From positions 868,001 through 932,000 of the forward strand of contig CADCXD010000001.1 of assembly GCA_902806575.1 (NCBI GenBank): DNA of 64,000 bases, given 5' to 3'. Made by a program: the position numbers and the translations under genes. Below the pieces are notes generated by a model that was given only the letters and a program-made list of their open reading frames with translations, was not told the DNA's origin and did not search any database. The DNA comes from Jackrogersella multiformis. Taxonomy: Eukaryota > Ascomycota > Sordariomycetes > Xylariales > Hypoxylaceae. Below, one piece after another: positions 25,712 through 36,383 of this stretch; position 1 is the stretch's first letter; every line of letters starts with the position of its first letter.

Positions 25712-26269
25712 TGCTGAAGCTCATAGACAGGAGGAACGAGAGAATGATAGATGGATCAACGATCCCCGTGGATGGACATAGGAACGATAAATGTTAAATG
25801 GGCTATTGATGGAATATAATATAAGAGTTTTGATTAGAGCAGGTTCCAAGGCAAATGAAAATGGGTCACATTCCATTTTCACTGAACTTGAAGTTAGGAA
25901 TCAGTAGATGATGCAAAAGATTCCTGTTTGTTGGCTGTTTGGACGAAATCGAGTCGTTTCCGATGTTAATCGACTCGCTGAATCCATCATCTGAATGTAG
26001 GATATTGCGACATCCATGACACAAACGAAAGCTTGAGATATTTCCTTTGTCCCCCAAGTTAGTCTTCGAGTAAATACATAACTAGCAAACAGAAAATGAT
26101 GAGGCTGTAACTCGATGCTTGACAAATATGTATTTACCATAGCCATAGTCACTATAGTATAGGATATTGTAGGTATTTTAGGTATTTGTATCTAGTAAAT
26201 CCCCATCAAAATGCGTCTTGCTATATGACGTCAGTCATCATACATCCCTTTAGTTTTCTAATAGTGAAG
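25712..26269. other. Intergenic region between two minus-strand genes
   Basis: Upstream of the STAND gene and downstream of the O-fucosyltransferase-like gene. Only short unsupported frames are present. A small 5' exon of the STAND gene could be hidden here. Confidence 0.5.
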
Positions 26270-27754
26270 CTATGCCCACATGCCATCAAACATGAAGAGC
26301 CAATCTTCCCAATATCGGTCATAACGTCCAACAAGCCAACTCCTCCCATCTCCACTCCCTCCTACTTTCCACGATCGAGTGTACAAACCGTCATCCTTCA
26401 AGTGTCTCTTTAGTGCTACGTTGATACTAAAACTGCTTGGACTGACACCGACGAAGTAGTCGGAACTTAGTAGCACGACGAAATCTACTAGCGCTTGCTG
26501 GTCCCAGCTCAACGCCCTCAACTTCTCTAATTCTTCGTCGTTGCCTTCAAGAAGATCGTATTTAGACATGACTTGCAACTGTAGGGCCTTCATGGCCTCC
26601 TTTCCGAACTTTTTCGCCTCGGTCTCGTTTCCCGAGGCCAGGTACGCCACACGTCCTTGATACCCCTGACTGGCGGCTTCGCTGAGGTAATTCTTGGTTT
26701 GATTTTCGTACCATGGCCATTGTGGCAGAGCATCTGCTTCAGTGCGTAAGTGGACACCGAGAAACGACTGACCTGCCACAATCTCCGTGCCATGCGTCGA
26801 GGCCGCAATGGTCCTCATCGAGGTTACAATGCCATCCGCTATATCCAAGATGTCATCGCGGATCTTGAGCAGGCCACCAAATGTAGCAGCAAACTCGGAG
26901 CCGTCGCGGTACACGGGCCAATCCCAGAGCACGCCCCAATTGAGTCGGATAAGGCGCGGGTTATCGACATCGTTGACGGGAGCCCAGCCACGCTCCGCCG
27001 CGGAGCTCCGCACCCACTCCCGGAACGCCACCCCGAACCGATCGGTGTGCCGATTCGGGTCCCGCTGGTCGCACCCCGCGCGGCTGCCGCCGAAATGCTT
27101 AGGCGTCACGCGCTCCACGATCCTCTCGACAGCGCGGCCCTCGCGGCGGGCCTTCTCGCGCGCGCCCGGCACGTCCTCGGGGCTCGCGTGGATGGCGATG
27201 CGGGGGCAGGCATCCTCCATCGCGCGCCGGAAGTGCGCCTCGTCGAACATGTAGCCGAAGGGCCGGGGCTCGCGGAACAGGTTGGCGAGGTCGGACTCCG
27301 AGCGCGCGCTGATGCGCGGCAGGACGAGCGCGGTGGCGCCCGCGTCCACGGCGTACCGCACGCACGTCAGGATGTAGTTCCGGATGTTGCCGGGCCCGCC
27401 GCTGTTGTTGTCGCAGAGGAACGCCAGGCCCGGCACGTACATGCTTTCCGCACAGACGCGGCGGAGGGGCCAGGCGACAAACGGCGCGCGCGCTGCGGAG
27501 AGATCGATGCCGATATCCTGGTCTGTGCTTGGACGGTGTTGCTGTTGATGGAATGGGGCCGTCGGCGGCTGTGGCGGGCCTGCTATTGCGGCGGGCACTT
27601 GTACCTCGAAGCGGGATGTGAGGGTGTCGCTACGGGGGCTTGGCGCAATGCGGTGGGCCCAGAATAGCAACAGGAATAGGCCGGTCGAGCAGGCGAGGAG
27701 CAGTACGACGCTCTGCCGACAGGTGTTGGACTTTTTGAGATGCCACAGTGCCAT
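26270..27754 (-). CDS. Type II membrane O-fucosyltransferase-like protein
   Basis: A single exon of 494 residues. A short cytosolic N-terminus is followed by one membrane anchor (about residues 15-33, VVLLLACSTGLFLLLFW) and a Pro-rich stem, as in Golgi glycosyltransferases. The luminal domain has NNSGGPGNIRNY near residue 115 and the motif FLGVHLRTEADA near 355, which resembles the donor-binding HLRxExD segment of GDP-fucose protein O-fucosyltransferase-like families, then SSDYFVGVSPSSFS. The reaction is therefore probably fucosyl or related sugar transfer to secreted protein, but the assignment is by motif only. Third-codon positions in the 5' two-thirds (about 26880-27560) are strikingly GC-rich compared with the gene's end and its neighbours. 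Confidence 0.72.
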   Translation of the reverse strand: MALWHLKKSNTCRQSVVLLLACSTGLFLLLFWAHRIAPSPRSDTLTSRFEVQVPAAIAGPPQPPTAPFHQQQHRPSTDQDIGIDLSAARAPFVAWPLRRVCAESMYVPGLAFLCDNNSGGPGNIRNYILTCVRYAVDAGATALVLPRISARSESDLANLFREPRPFGYMFDEAHFRRAMEDACPRIAIHASPEDVPGAREKARREGRAVERIVERVTPKHFGGSRAGCDQRDPNRHTDRFGVAFREWVRSSAAERGWAPVNDVDNPRLIRLNWGVLWDWPVYRDGSEFAATFGGLLKIRDDILDIADGIVTSMRTIAASTHGTEIVAGQSFLGVHLRTEADALPQWPWYENQTKNYLSEAASQGYQGRVAYLASGNETEAKKFGKEAMKALQLQVMSKYDLLEGNDEELEKLRALSWDQQALVDFVVLLSSDYFVGVSPSSFSINVALKRHLKDDGLYTRSWKVGGSGDGRSWLVGRYDRYWEDWLFMFDGMWA

Positions 27755-28586
27755 CGGTGCGACTTGTGGTAGGTGGTAGATATTGTCATTTGTATCACAT
27801 CCCTCTCAGCTACGGTTCTCGTCATGGAAAACAGGCCAAACACCGTTCTAGTGTTCAATAAGAAATGCTCCCATTTTATTTTGTAACATGACAACTTGGA
27901 ATTACTGTCCGACGGTTGAGGGGTGTGAACCCCAGAATATATCGTGATGGGTTATACCATTTTAGGGAGCTCCGGAACATGGGCCCCGAAGTTGCTCAGC
28001 TACCACATTAGAGATGTAGGATGTCGCATCGGTTGAGATAAAATCAAGGATCGCCCTGGTAATAATGTTTCCTAGCTAGCTTCTTGAAATTTATCGTGTA
28101 AATATCGTGTTAGCATTACACCTGTTATACATCATTAGAAACACGATTTTTGGGATAATAGAAAAGGGGGAGCGTAAGCACACAGGTGTCTATAGTAGGT
28201 AGGCATCAGAATAACAGCTTTGTGATGGTAACTTAAATGAACTGTTACTTATGAGAATTAATCTCAACTGGGACACATCAAGAATCCGAAATGCATAGTT
28301 CTACTAGGAAGGAGAGTCAAATGCGTGGTGAATTTTTAAGTCGAAACCTTCGTTGTAAAAAATCAGTCAGTTATATACAATGTTCTTGAACTTACACCAT
28401 ATCTCCGACTAAGAAAGCTACTCTAGATAGATCTCGTTCCTAAGAAGGTATTTCTCTCCTCTTACCTGTTCTCTTACTAGTATGTTTAATGTAGAATCTT
28501 TTTCATTCCTATGGAAGATGTGATCTTGGAGTTCTGAGTATGGGACGATCAACCTCATACCCTTGCCAACTTCTCCTGGCGATATT
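27755..28586. other. Intergenic region between two minus-strand genes
   Basis: Promoter side of the O-fucosyltransferase-like gene and 3' side of the GH43 gene. No gene and no strong repeat seen. Confidence 0.55.
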
Positions 28587-30161
28587 CTAAGCCTCTGCTA
28601 TAGAAACATTACTAAACTTGGCACCAGCATTCTGAACTCCTACGCCGGTTGAGCCACTAACAAACCACTCGTCCGTAGTAACGATCTTGGGCTCCGTCAT
28701 ATCGCCAATGAAAACGGTGATTCCACTGCCGACGGCTTTGACTCTGAATCGGTATTCTTTCTCCCTGGAGACCTCGGCGGTTGCTTCGCCAAGTAACATC
28801 CAAGTCCCCGCATTTGCTTTCGCGAGGCTAACGGTGCTGGCTGGAGAGATCCCTATGTAGTATCCCGAGAACTTGTCGGCCTTGGTTGACAGACCCGTAG
28901 CTCGGATTATCAACCCGGCGTCGCCGCTGCCGCCTGTAACCGTGACAGTAGCATCGAAGACCAGATCCGAAAAGTTGGTATCGAGCGTCGCCCAGGCCCC
29001 ATCTGACTTCGCGACGTTGAGGCTTTGCTCTGCCACGGACCAATCCCCGCTGTACGTTGTCCAGTCGAACATTTCGCCGTCAGCGAAGTTGTCCTTGACT
29101 AACATCTTGATTGGTTCAATGGTACCGTCGTCGTTGAAGTACATGCGATCGTAGGCTAGAACGCGATGGTTGCCGTCCGAATCGCTCAGCGGGCGGCGGT
29201 GGTATACGATGTACCATATGTCCGTGTCTGGGATGTGGATGACGCCGTTATGACCGCTGCTCTTGGCCACTGCGCTGTCCTGCTGCAAGATCTTAGCCAC
29301 CCTATTGAACGGGCCCAAGGGCGAGTCGGACATCGCGTACGAGACGGAATAGTCGGGACCTTGCCAGTCCCCTTCCGACCACATCAAGTAGTAGATTCCG
29401 TTGCGCTTGATCATTTGCGAGCCCTCCACGTAGTTCTCGGGGGTGATCTCCTTGAACCGTGTCCCGTCGTCGAATGTCCCCAGAGAGATCATGTCCTCAT
29501 TCAGCTTCCCAACGTTGGCGTGCGAGTGACCGCCGTAATATATATATGCCTGTCCGTCGACGTCGTCTATGAAGACATCCTGATCGATTGGCTGTGCGCC
29601 GTTATGGTAGTGCCCAATCAGGGGCTTGCCAATCGCATCGACATACGGGCCTTCAGGCTTGTCTGCGACTCCCACTCCAATGCCTCCAATTACGCCTTCT
29701 TCGGGTTCACCCTCCTGAATGTCGTTGGCACCAAAATACAGATAATATTTGCCATTCCTAGAGATTGGTGCGGGGGCCCACAGGGCTCTGGTAGCCCATG
29801 TCACGTTGGCTGTGGTCAGGATGTTAGAATGTTTCGTCCAGTTGACCAGATCCGGGCTCGAGAAGGCATCGAGATAAGTTTGCTCATCGTATGCATACGA
29901 GGAGGTTGGGTATACCCAATACAGGCCGTCGTATATTTCGGTATCTGGGTCGGCGTACCAACCTTGTACGAAAGGGTTACCCGCTTCCGATGTGGTGTAG
30001 TCAGGGATAGCTCGATCAGCTGTTGGCGCCGCGTCTGCTGTGCCTAACATAGTAAGGGGCACAAGAAGATGGACGAGGGTGGTTTTGACGCATGAGTCTA
30101 ATCGAAGTCTGGTGAAAAGCCGACGGACGATAGTTAAGTTGAGCGGGGAGAAGGACGCCAT
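28587..30161 (-). CDS. Secreted glycoside hydrolase family 43 (arabinanase/xylosidase type)
   Basis: A single exon of 524 residues. The N-terminus has a long basic leader before a hydrophobic core (TLVHLLVPLTMLGTADA), so cleavage near residue 45 is likely; a later in-frame start is possible. The five-bladed propeller carries the family's three acids: the base Asp in GWYADPD, the pKa-modulating Asp in PIDQDVFID, and the acid Glu in VEGSQMIKRNGIYYL. ALWAPAP and the SSGHNGVI motif also fit. From about residue 355 a second beta-rich domain of the concanavalin-like type seen behind GH43 domains completes the protein. It should act outside the cell on arabinan or xylan side chains. Exact specificity cannot be read. 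Confidence 0.92.
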   Translation of the reverse strand: MASFSPLNLTIVRRLFTRLRLDSCVKTTLVHLLVPLTMLGTADAAPTADRAIPDYTTSEAGNPFVQGWYADPDTEIYDGLYWVYPTSSYAYDEQTYLDAFSSPDLVNWTKHSNILTTANVTWATRALWAPAPISRNGKYYLYFGANDIQEGEPEEGVIGGIGVGVADKPEGPYVDAIGKPLIGHYHNGAQPIDQDVFIDDVDGQAYIYYGGHSHANVGKLNEDMISLGTFDDGTRFKEITPENYVEGSQMIKRNGIYYLMWSEGDWQGPDYSVSYAMSDSPLGPFNRVAKILQQDSAVAKSSGHNGVIHIPDTDIWYIVYHRRPLSDSDGNHRVLAYDRMYFNDDGTIEPIKMLVKDNFADGEMFDWTTYSGDWSVAEQSLNVAKSDGAWATLDTNFSDLVFDATVTVTGGSGDAGLIIRATGLSTKADKFSGYYIGISPASTVSLAKANAGTWMLLGEATAEVSREKEYRFRVKAVGSGITVFIGDMTEPKIVTTDEWFVSGSTGVGVQNAGAKFSNVSIAEA

Positions 30162-31049
30162 GATGAATAAATATTAGGCCGAAACTTGGTTGACCTTCGG
30201 TGCTTCAGCGTGGGGTAGCTCTATTTAGTACCTAGGTAGCCCCTGAAGAGGGGAATTGGAATTTGGCGGATTTGGATTACCTCACTCACTCGAGGAAGCC
30301 TTAGTTTTTTATTAGACTACAAATAAATAAATTGTGCCTTGGATGAACAATTATAGAATCTATCAAAGTTAGCAAGAATAAATTAGAAAATCCCAATTAG
30401 CAGAACATGCAAGGTCAATTCGTGTTGGTGTAAACAATGTAATATTTATACATTGTTTGCATCGTGGCGACGTGGACATTAACTACATACAACCTTACCA
30501 TTCCATGGATATCAACATGTCAAGCGCTTAAAGATATACTTCGTGCATTTTAAGTACCTAGTTTCAGATGACTAAGAACGCATTCGTCGTCTAAATTCCA
30601 TGTCGAAATATATTTCAAGTTGTAAGCACCTAAAAGCGAGTTAAGGGTCGTAATGATGCACGGTAGGACAGGGGTAAGGTAAGGAGTGGACGGCTGGTAA
30701 TGACTGAGATATGCTTATCTCTCCTTCCTTGTAGGGCTACATGCTGCGACGAGATGCCCGATTGAGGCCGATAAAGTGCAGCTGAGGCTTGGACGCTTAC
30801 CTTACGTAAAGTAAACCCTCAAATTCAACTTCGCGAGATTCCGTTTCCTTTTACACGCATAAAGTCGTGTTAATATTTGCCAATCCAGATAGAAAGATCT
30901 TTATTTCCTTAGTGAACTCCCCTAACCTCCCTACCTAGGTAGTGTATTTAATTGGTGAGGGGTTAAAAGCTTTAGCTCCGGCAGTGCATGATTAAAAGTA
31001 CAGTGCCTTACATAAGTGATCTCGTTTATAAAATAACCTTGGAAGCCTT
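30162..31049. other. Intergenic, promoter side of the GH43 gene
   Basis: No gene seen. CCTAGGTAG copies occur near 30228-30239 and 30931-30943. A conspicuous inverted pair around 30440-30465 (AATGTAATATTTATACATTG) may be a small hairpin. Confidence 0.5.
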
Positions 31050-31277
31050 TTATCTTTTCAACCTTTCCACTTTCTGCTTTCCACCTCCGCTCGACAAGAC
31101 TTTGTCAACGTGTTCGAGTTGCCATCGGATTGCTCTTCTGTGCTCTTGAAGGGCTTGGTAATCTCGAGGGATGAACTCGGGAGAGAGGCTGGGAGCTTCC
31201 GCGACGTATCGGTTGAGCATGACGGGAACATTTCGTTGATGAGTCGGGCTGTATCGAGTTAGTGAACACGCCACCAA
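31050..31277 (-). CDS. Possible last exon of a small unknown gene
   Basis: The minus-strand frame ends in a charged segment (RDYQALQEHRRAIRWQLEHV and a Gly-Gly-Gly-Lys tail). Its third positions are rich in C and G, unlike the surrounding AT-leaning DNA and like real exons of this genome. An acceptor-like CGATACAG stands near 31252, and an ATG followed at once by GTAGGT lies at 31319-31321. I could not join the two in a consistent phase, so the true start is unresolved. I recognise no domain. It may be a short real gene, the end of a longer one, or a remnant. Confidence 0.3.
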   Translation of the reverse strand: MVACSLTRYSPTHQRNVPVMLNRYVAEAPSLSPEFIPRDYQALQEHRRAIRWQLEHVDKVLSSGGGKQKVERLKR

Positions 31278-31299
31278 ATATAACCAAATACGCCACCCG

Positions 31300-31989
31300 A
31301 TCGCACGGAACGACCTACCATTTACTTGTAGAAACAGTTAACGACGGTGGTGGGTTAGACAGAGATTCCATAACGGCTGTAGGTACAGTAGCGCTGTCTT
31401 ATGTCCGATGACAAGAGTCAATCGCTCAAGATATTTATTTCTATGAAGGTAGTTACAATTATTTCTTCTCCCAGTCAAATTCTGTGGATTTACGTTTCCA
31501 CTGGCGACTCATTTATACTTATTATTATCTCTACTTAGAGGTAGGTATGCTCTCGTTTTTCGTCGTCGTGGTTCTCCTACTTTACGCAACTTCGCACCAT
31601 TAACAGCCAGAAATTCGATCCGTATTACGACCGCCGCCGACCGTCTCTGAGTTTTGCGCAAACTACGCACAACGCGCTGGTAGCAAGCCGATCCGATGAT
31701 TTTGCCAGCTCTAGGTAAAATTGTTACATCTATTAACTAGCGTGCAGGCATACAAAGCCAACCCAATTTTTGACAACTTTTCAAGTCGAGTCTTGACTAC
31801 TTGACGTGTCGTCGCGAGAATTCCATGTCGGCTGCTAATCTAACAGCGCAATTTCAAAGGAGTTGAGATTGATTAAGGCTTCTTCCCAAGCCTCTAACCT
31901 AGCACTTCATGGTGCTCATTTGCGCCCTACGCTGGGATACGCGCCACCATCTTGCTGCATCTACCTCGGCAACATAGTGCCAATGCCTT
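31300..31989. other. Intergenic, upstream of the C2H2-type gene
   Basis: No gene supported; presumably the promoter and leader of the finger protein gene. Confidence 0.5.
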
Positions 31990-34426
31990 ATGTCGTTTTC
32001 CATGATGGATCAGGTATTTCATAGAGAAATGAAAGGGGGAAAATGTGATTATCCGTCAGGCCCCTTAATTCACCAACATGGAACCTCCGAGTCGTATTAC
32101 GGCCGATCCGCCTCCGCGCGTCTTGACACATCTCCTAGCTCCATTGTCCCGACCAATGTCTCTTCCATCCCGGGTGATGAGAGTAAAGAATTACGGGGTG
32201 CCTTGGGGCGAGATTCTTCCCACACTCCAAACAGGGGAATGTTGAACTATATTCATCCCCTTGAGCTCACTCGGCAGCAGCAGGAACCCAAACAGTGGGA
32301 TGATAGTGGCGAGTATGTAGTCTTGGGTAATCGCAGCATTTCGAAAAGAATAATCCGTGCTAAGCGATTGAGAAAAAATGGAACAATTAATATACGTAAC
32401 GATAACAAAACCCAAGTAAGCTTCACATCCTTGGTAGAATTCATTACGATAAATTCCTAACAATGGAGTATTAGAATACAGCTCTCGTGAACCGAATCGA
32501 GACTAAAAGGAGATGCATGAATTATTTTATTTAACCTCAAGATAGCCAGGGAGATCTCACATCGTATACGGGTGTCTACCCACAGAGTTTTCCATCACAT
32601 AGAACTCCACGCATCATGCCAGAAGTAAACCTACTGCCAGAATTAAACATACGTTTTGCATACAGAGTAATTCTCATGTCATTAACCATCTAGATATAGC
32701 TTACAGAATCTTCATTTCAGCCTTCTTATATGGGTAATCTGTTATCCCCTAAAGACAATAATCTAGAACAGTCGTCGGATGAAAAGGTGGTACTTAAGTG
32801 CATCCAGAAAAATACTAGACATGTCGACAAGACGTCTACGACGACCCAAAAAGAAAGTAAGAGAAGAACAGAAGAATGGTTGCTCAACCAGGGATATCAC
32901 GGCCCCCGAAATGCCATGAATGTGCCCCGGCTTGGTAGGCAGCCTACACCGGTCGCCCTTCCTCAAGTTAGGGAGGCATTGGTTGATGAGCTCCCATCGG
33001 ATAAGGAAATCTATTTGAAAGGCATTGCGACACATGAGTCGAAGCAGCAAGGATCTAAAACGTGTCAGAAATCGAACACCTGTTCTAACAACTCGGAGAC
33101 TATACTAAATAACCTCTATACCGAGACCCCAAGTGCACAGGTATCTGATAAGATCAAGGAGGATGCTGAAGTATTAAGTACTCCGAATAAACGATCAGGC
33201 TACGAGGGGAAATGGCTACAGAATTTACCTTATCGAGGAGGACGGCGAATTTTCGACGCCTCTGCAGCTCAATGGCCAAGTGAAACGGGTATCAAATCAT
33301 GCATGGCCTCAGCTCAACCAAGTCGGGAAGACGTATTACTTGGGTTAGCTCAAGGTGGAGGAAGCCATTCTACTGAGAGTAGAAAGAGGAAAACAGGACA
33401 CAACAACTCTAAGAGAAACCCAGAAGACGATAGCCAGGATGACGATGACGAAAATGATTCTCGACAACCAAGAGCAATGGATAGTAAAGGTAAAGATGTG
33501 GAATCATCCTTTCTAGCCTGCCCTTATTTCAAGTACGACTCGGGGAATTATAATGGTAGGGAGTGGAGGAGCTGCTGTGGACCTGGTTGGAAGACTGTTC
33601 ATCGCATGAAGTGAGCCACTCGACCAGATACCATCCTCATATTAGGACTTACATATTTAGAGAACATCTATACAAACGCCATCGTCAACCGAAGTTCAGA
33701 TGCAAGAGATGTGGAGACCGCTTTGACGAAGGAAAAAACCTCGAGGGTCATATCAGGGAGACCGTACCTTGCTTACTTCAAGAGGTGACACCCATGGATG
33801 GGTTTGATTCCGAACAGGAAGCTAAGCTCAGATCTCGAAAGAGAACGACTACTACTCTATCGGAGTTCGAGAAGTGGCGACAAACCTATAAAATCCTATT
33901 TCCCTTTGTATCCGAAGTACAAATCCCATCTCCTTGTAAGTGTGCTATGAAAATCACGGCCATACCGCATACCGACTTAACACTTATAGTTTACGAGTAC
34001 ACTGAGCCATCCTTAAGTGGTCTGAAGAACTATGAGGAATATGTGGTTAGGGAAATTCAGGGGAGTTTTAGAACTACTTTGGAACAGGAGTTGGAAGCCA
34101 ATTTAAACATTGTAGAGGATGGTCTCAAGCAAAGAGCAGTCGAACTATTTATGGAGATGCAACTTAAGCTTCTGCATAACTTTCGGAATTCTCATCAACC
34201 CAATATGGAACTTCCGACAATATCGACCAATTCTCGACCCCCTCAAGTTGATACAATGAATTTTGGACCAAGTCCAGGGACATTTTGGGCTCAACGACCC
34301 CAAGGCACTTCCACCATGTTTTCCATCGAACATCCCTTGACGGATAGCAACAATAACACTGACTTCTACGGAGAACCGGTTGAGCTCCTAGAGATCGAAA
34401 ATTTCTCCGATTACCGTTTCATGTAA
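31990..34426 (+). CDS. Fungal C2H2-type zinc finger protein
   Basis: Three exons (31990-32415, 32721-33610, 33661-34426) encode 693 residues. The first intron is long for this window (305 bases, GTAAGC...TTTCAG); the second (50 bases) splices through the finger. The first 440 residues are polar and low in complexity, with an acidic DDSQDDDDEND run. The finger region starts at ACPYFKYD, passes a GW-containing turn, and across the second junction rebuilds HRMKEHLYKRH. A second finger FRCKRCGDRF...LEGHI follows. This is the CPxxKxD...H...HLYRRH...CxRC pattern found in many Pezizomycotina proteins of unknown role, probably nuclear. A coiled region and a Pro/Ser tail complete it. The target is unknown. 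Confidence 0.8.
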
Positions 34427-35024
34427 AGCGTCCAGGAATGCTTGAACGAACAAGCCACAAGACCTTCCGACTCAGCGTACGGCTCGGTGGATGTCAAAGG
34501 AAGCGGTAAATATCCCTCGGAGAACAGCGCGACGATTGAAGTTGAAGATAACTAGAATATGTGGAGGATATCATAGTTGTTCTGCGAGTCATTATATGTG
34601 ACTATTTAACGCGTGGCGGCTCTCGGTGTGTTTTAGTAGATTATGGTTGAATAATATTAAATGCGAAACAAACCTGGGATACAGAGTGATGAAATCCCGG
34701 GTGATTAATCCCGTATCATATCACTAGGAACCGGTAAGAGGATATACACGCAGGTACGTAGGAAGGTAGTCGTGGTTAGTGGTCGGCGAAAGTAGCCTAA
34801 GGTTGTATTGATGCTTGAAAATGGTATTCGCGTACAATACAAGGATGCTTCGGCATCCTCACAGCTTCCCTTTACCAAGCATACTAGCAGTAATCTGATT
34901 ATTCAGATCATTTCGATCATTCGGAAACTTCGTAATGTTCCAATCAATCTCCCCGGCATGCCTCTAGCTAGCAGTCAGCATATAAGCAGAGTGTAGTCAC
35001 TCTCTACCAAGGTACCTACCTAGG
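34427..35024. other. Intergenic region
   Basis: No gene supported. A CCTACCTAGG repeat lies at about 35011-35024 and immediately borders the broken DUF8021 sequence. Confidence 0.5.
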
Positions 35025-35453
35025 GTACTCAAAGCCGCAAGCAATCAGTATGTCGCAGCCCAGAGCAGCGGTCCAGTCAGCACCATCGCCTCCCTAGCGA
35101 GTAACCTGACTTACACCGAAAACGAGAAGCCTTTAGACATCGCGACAGGGGTGCTGTGACAACCTATAAAGCTCGACCGGAACCTCAGCATTCACGACAC
35201 GACGCTGTGTACCACTTTCACGCAGCTAATTGCCGCGAGCGCAGAGCACCAGTACGTCATCGGCACAATAATGCTCTTCACCGGCGAAAATATCACGACG
35301 ATCGAGTCCATCGTGACTGATCAGGGAGACTGGCTATTGAACGCAACAGGTTATCTGCGCTGGACGCCGCTCACGACTTGGGATCCCATCCCTGAAGACA
35401 ATCGCGACAGCCGTGAAACAATCCAGGCGGCAGGCGTAGCTAGAACCATGTAG
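35025..35453 (+). pseudogene. DUF8021-type secreted protein, truncated and interrupted
   Basis: One continuous frame from 35025 resembles the fungal DUF8021 domain: KAASNQYVAAQ, LTYTENEKPLDI, a Cys-containing TLCTTFTQLIAAS, QYVIGTIMLFTGENITTIES, then TDQGDWLLNATGYLRW and PIPEDNRDSRETIQAAG. The frame is broken by TGA at 35157-35159. There is no signal peptide because the sequence starts at a palindromic repeat, and it ends abruptly in an unrelated tail where the family continues for about 60 residues. All three defects point to a dead copy. The family is secreted and its biochemical role is not established. Confidence 0.75.
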
Positions 35454-35819
35454 TTAAGAAAAGAAGAATAAACATAATATATGAAACTAACATTAAAGGA
35501 AGAACGCTATTATAATCGTCACCTCGAAGGGAATTTGAGGCAGTAATTTTGTCATTCAGGGGAAAGGGGTATGTGTCAATGTACCATGCTTAAATATGTC
35601 ACTCGTATCTTACCTAACGTCATGTCTTTCAGTACCTAGGTATACTTGGAATTTTCTCGAGTAGAGGTAGATGGTTTACTTCCAAGACTTCGCGATTACA
35701 AAAGGTTAGGTCATGTTAATATAAACTTTTTTAATAATAGACTGGCAGGTGGTTTATTGCCTTTACCTACCTACCTACTCTAATCTCTTGTCATAACCCG
35801 TATGGGTACTGTGCTAACG
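35454..35819. other. Intergenic region
   Basis: No gene seen. TACCTAGGTA-type copies are present near 35632-35644 and 35765-35777. Confidence 0.5.
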
Positions 35820-36344
35820 CTATTCAGCTAATCGTTTACTAGTAGGTATAAAATATCCAGTAGTAGGATCGATGTTAGGCGGCAGGAGGAAAGACAGTTT
35901 GTCTATCATATGATTCTTAAAGCTCGGATGAAGTTTATAATTGGCCAACTCTTCACGTGCCACCCAAGCGACCTGTGATATCTCGTTCTCATTGAGGGCC
36001 ATATTAGGAATATCGAATGGTTTCGTCTGCTCCGCTAAGAACGTGGTGTATCTCCAACCACCGTGGTCGTCGACCGTTACTCCGGTGGGTGCTAGAAACT
36101 CGTGACCATTGATCCCGATTTCTTCTTGGACTTCCCGTATCGCGCCCGTTTCCGGTGCCTCGCCTTCATCTAGAGCCCCTCCTATTGTAGACCAGGTCCC
36201 GCCGTTCTGCGTGACATGGGTTCGTTGTCCAAGTAGCATTTCGACTACGCCCGAAGCGCGATACCGATGGATGAGCACACCTGCTGCCCCATACTCTCCG
36301 AAATGCTGGCAGCCTTTTTTGCAAGTGATATACTTGGAAGCCAT
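35820..36344 (-). CDS. Nudix hydrolase
   Basis: A single exon of 174 residues from the ATG at 36344 (MASKYITCKKG...). An ATG-less extension to 36383 is open but less likely, since family members start near this point. The Nudix box is intact: G-x5-E-x7-REVQEEIGI, spanning GALDEGE...REVQEEIGI, with the preceding GTWSTIGGAL strand. The three metal-binding glutamates of REVQEE are present. Enzymes of this type hydrolyse nucleoside diphosphates linked to another moiety; the substrate is not predictable. It probably acts in the cytosol. It is the only intact-looking gene between the DUF8021 relic and the transposon at 37.2 kb. Confidence 0.88.
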   Translation of the reverse strand: MASKYITCKKGCQHFGEYGAAGVLIHRYRASGVVEMLLGQRTHVTQNGGTWSTIGGALDEGEAPETGAIREVQEEIGINGHEFLAPTGVTVDDHGGWRYTTFLAEQTKPFDIPNMALNENEISQVAWVAREELANYKLHPSFKNHMIDKLSFLLPPNIDPTTGYFIPTSKRLAE

Positions 36345-36383
36345 AGCGTTATTACGTCTAAATATGTGAAAGAATTGTAGCAA

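Noticed and set aside
26750..27667. Long open frame (305 codons) on the + strand
   Set aside because: It is antisense to the O-fucosyltransferase-like gene, lies exactly over its GC-rich block and has low-complexity Arg/Ala/Val content without any domain.
29166..30047. Open frame of 293 codons on the + strand
   Set aside because: Antisense shadow of the GH43 gene, whose catalytic motifs and length are convincing.
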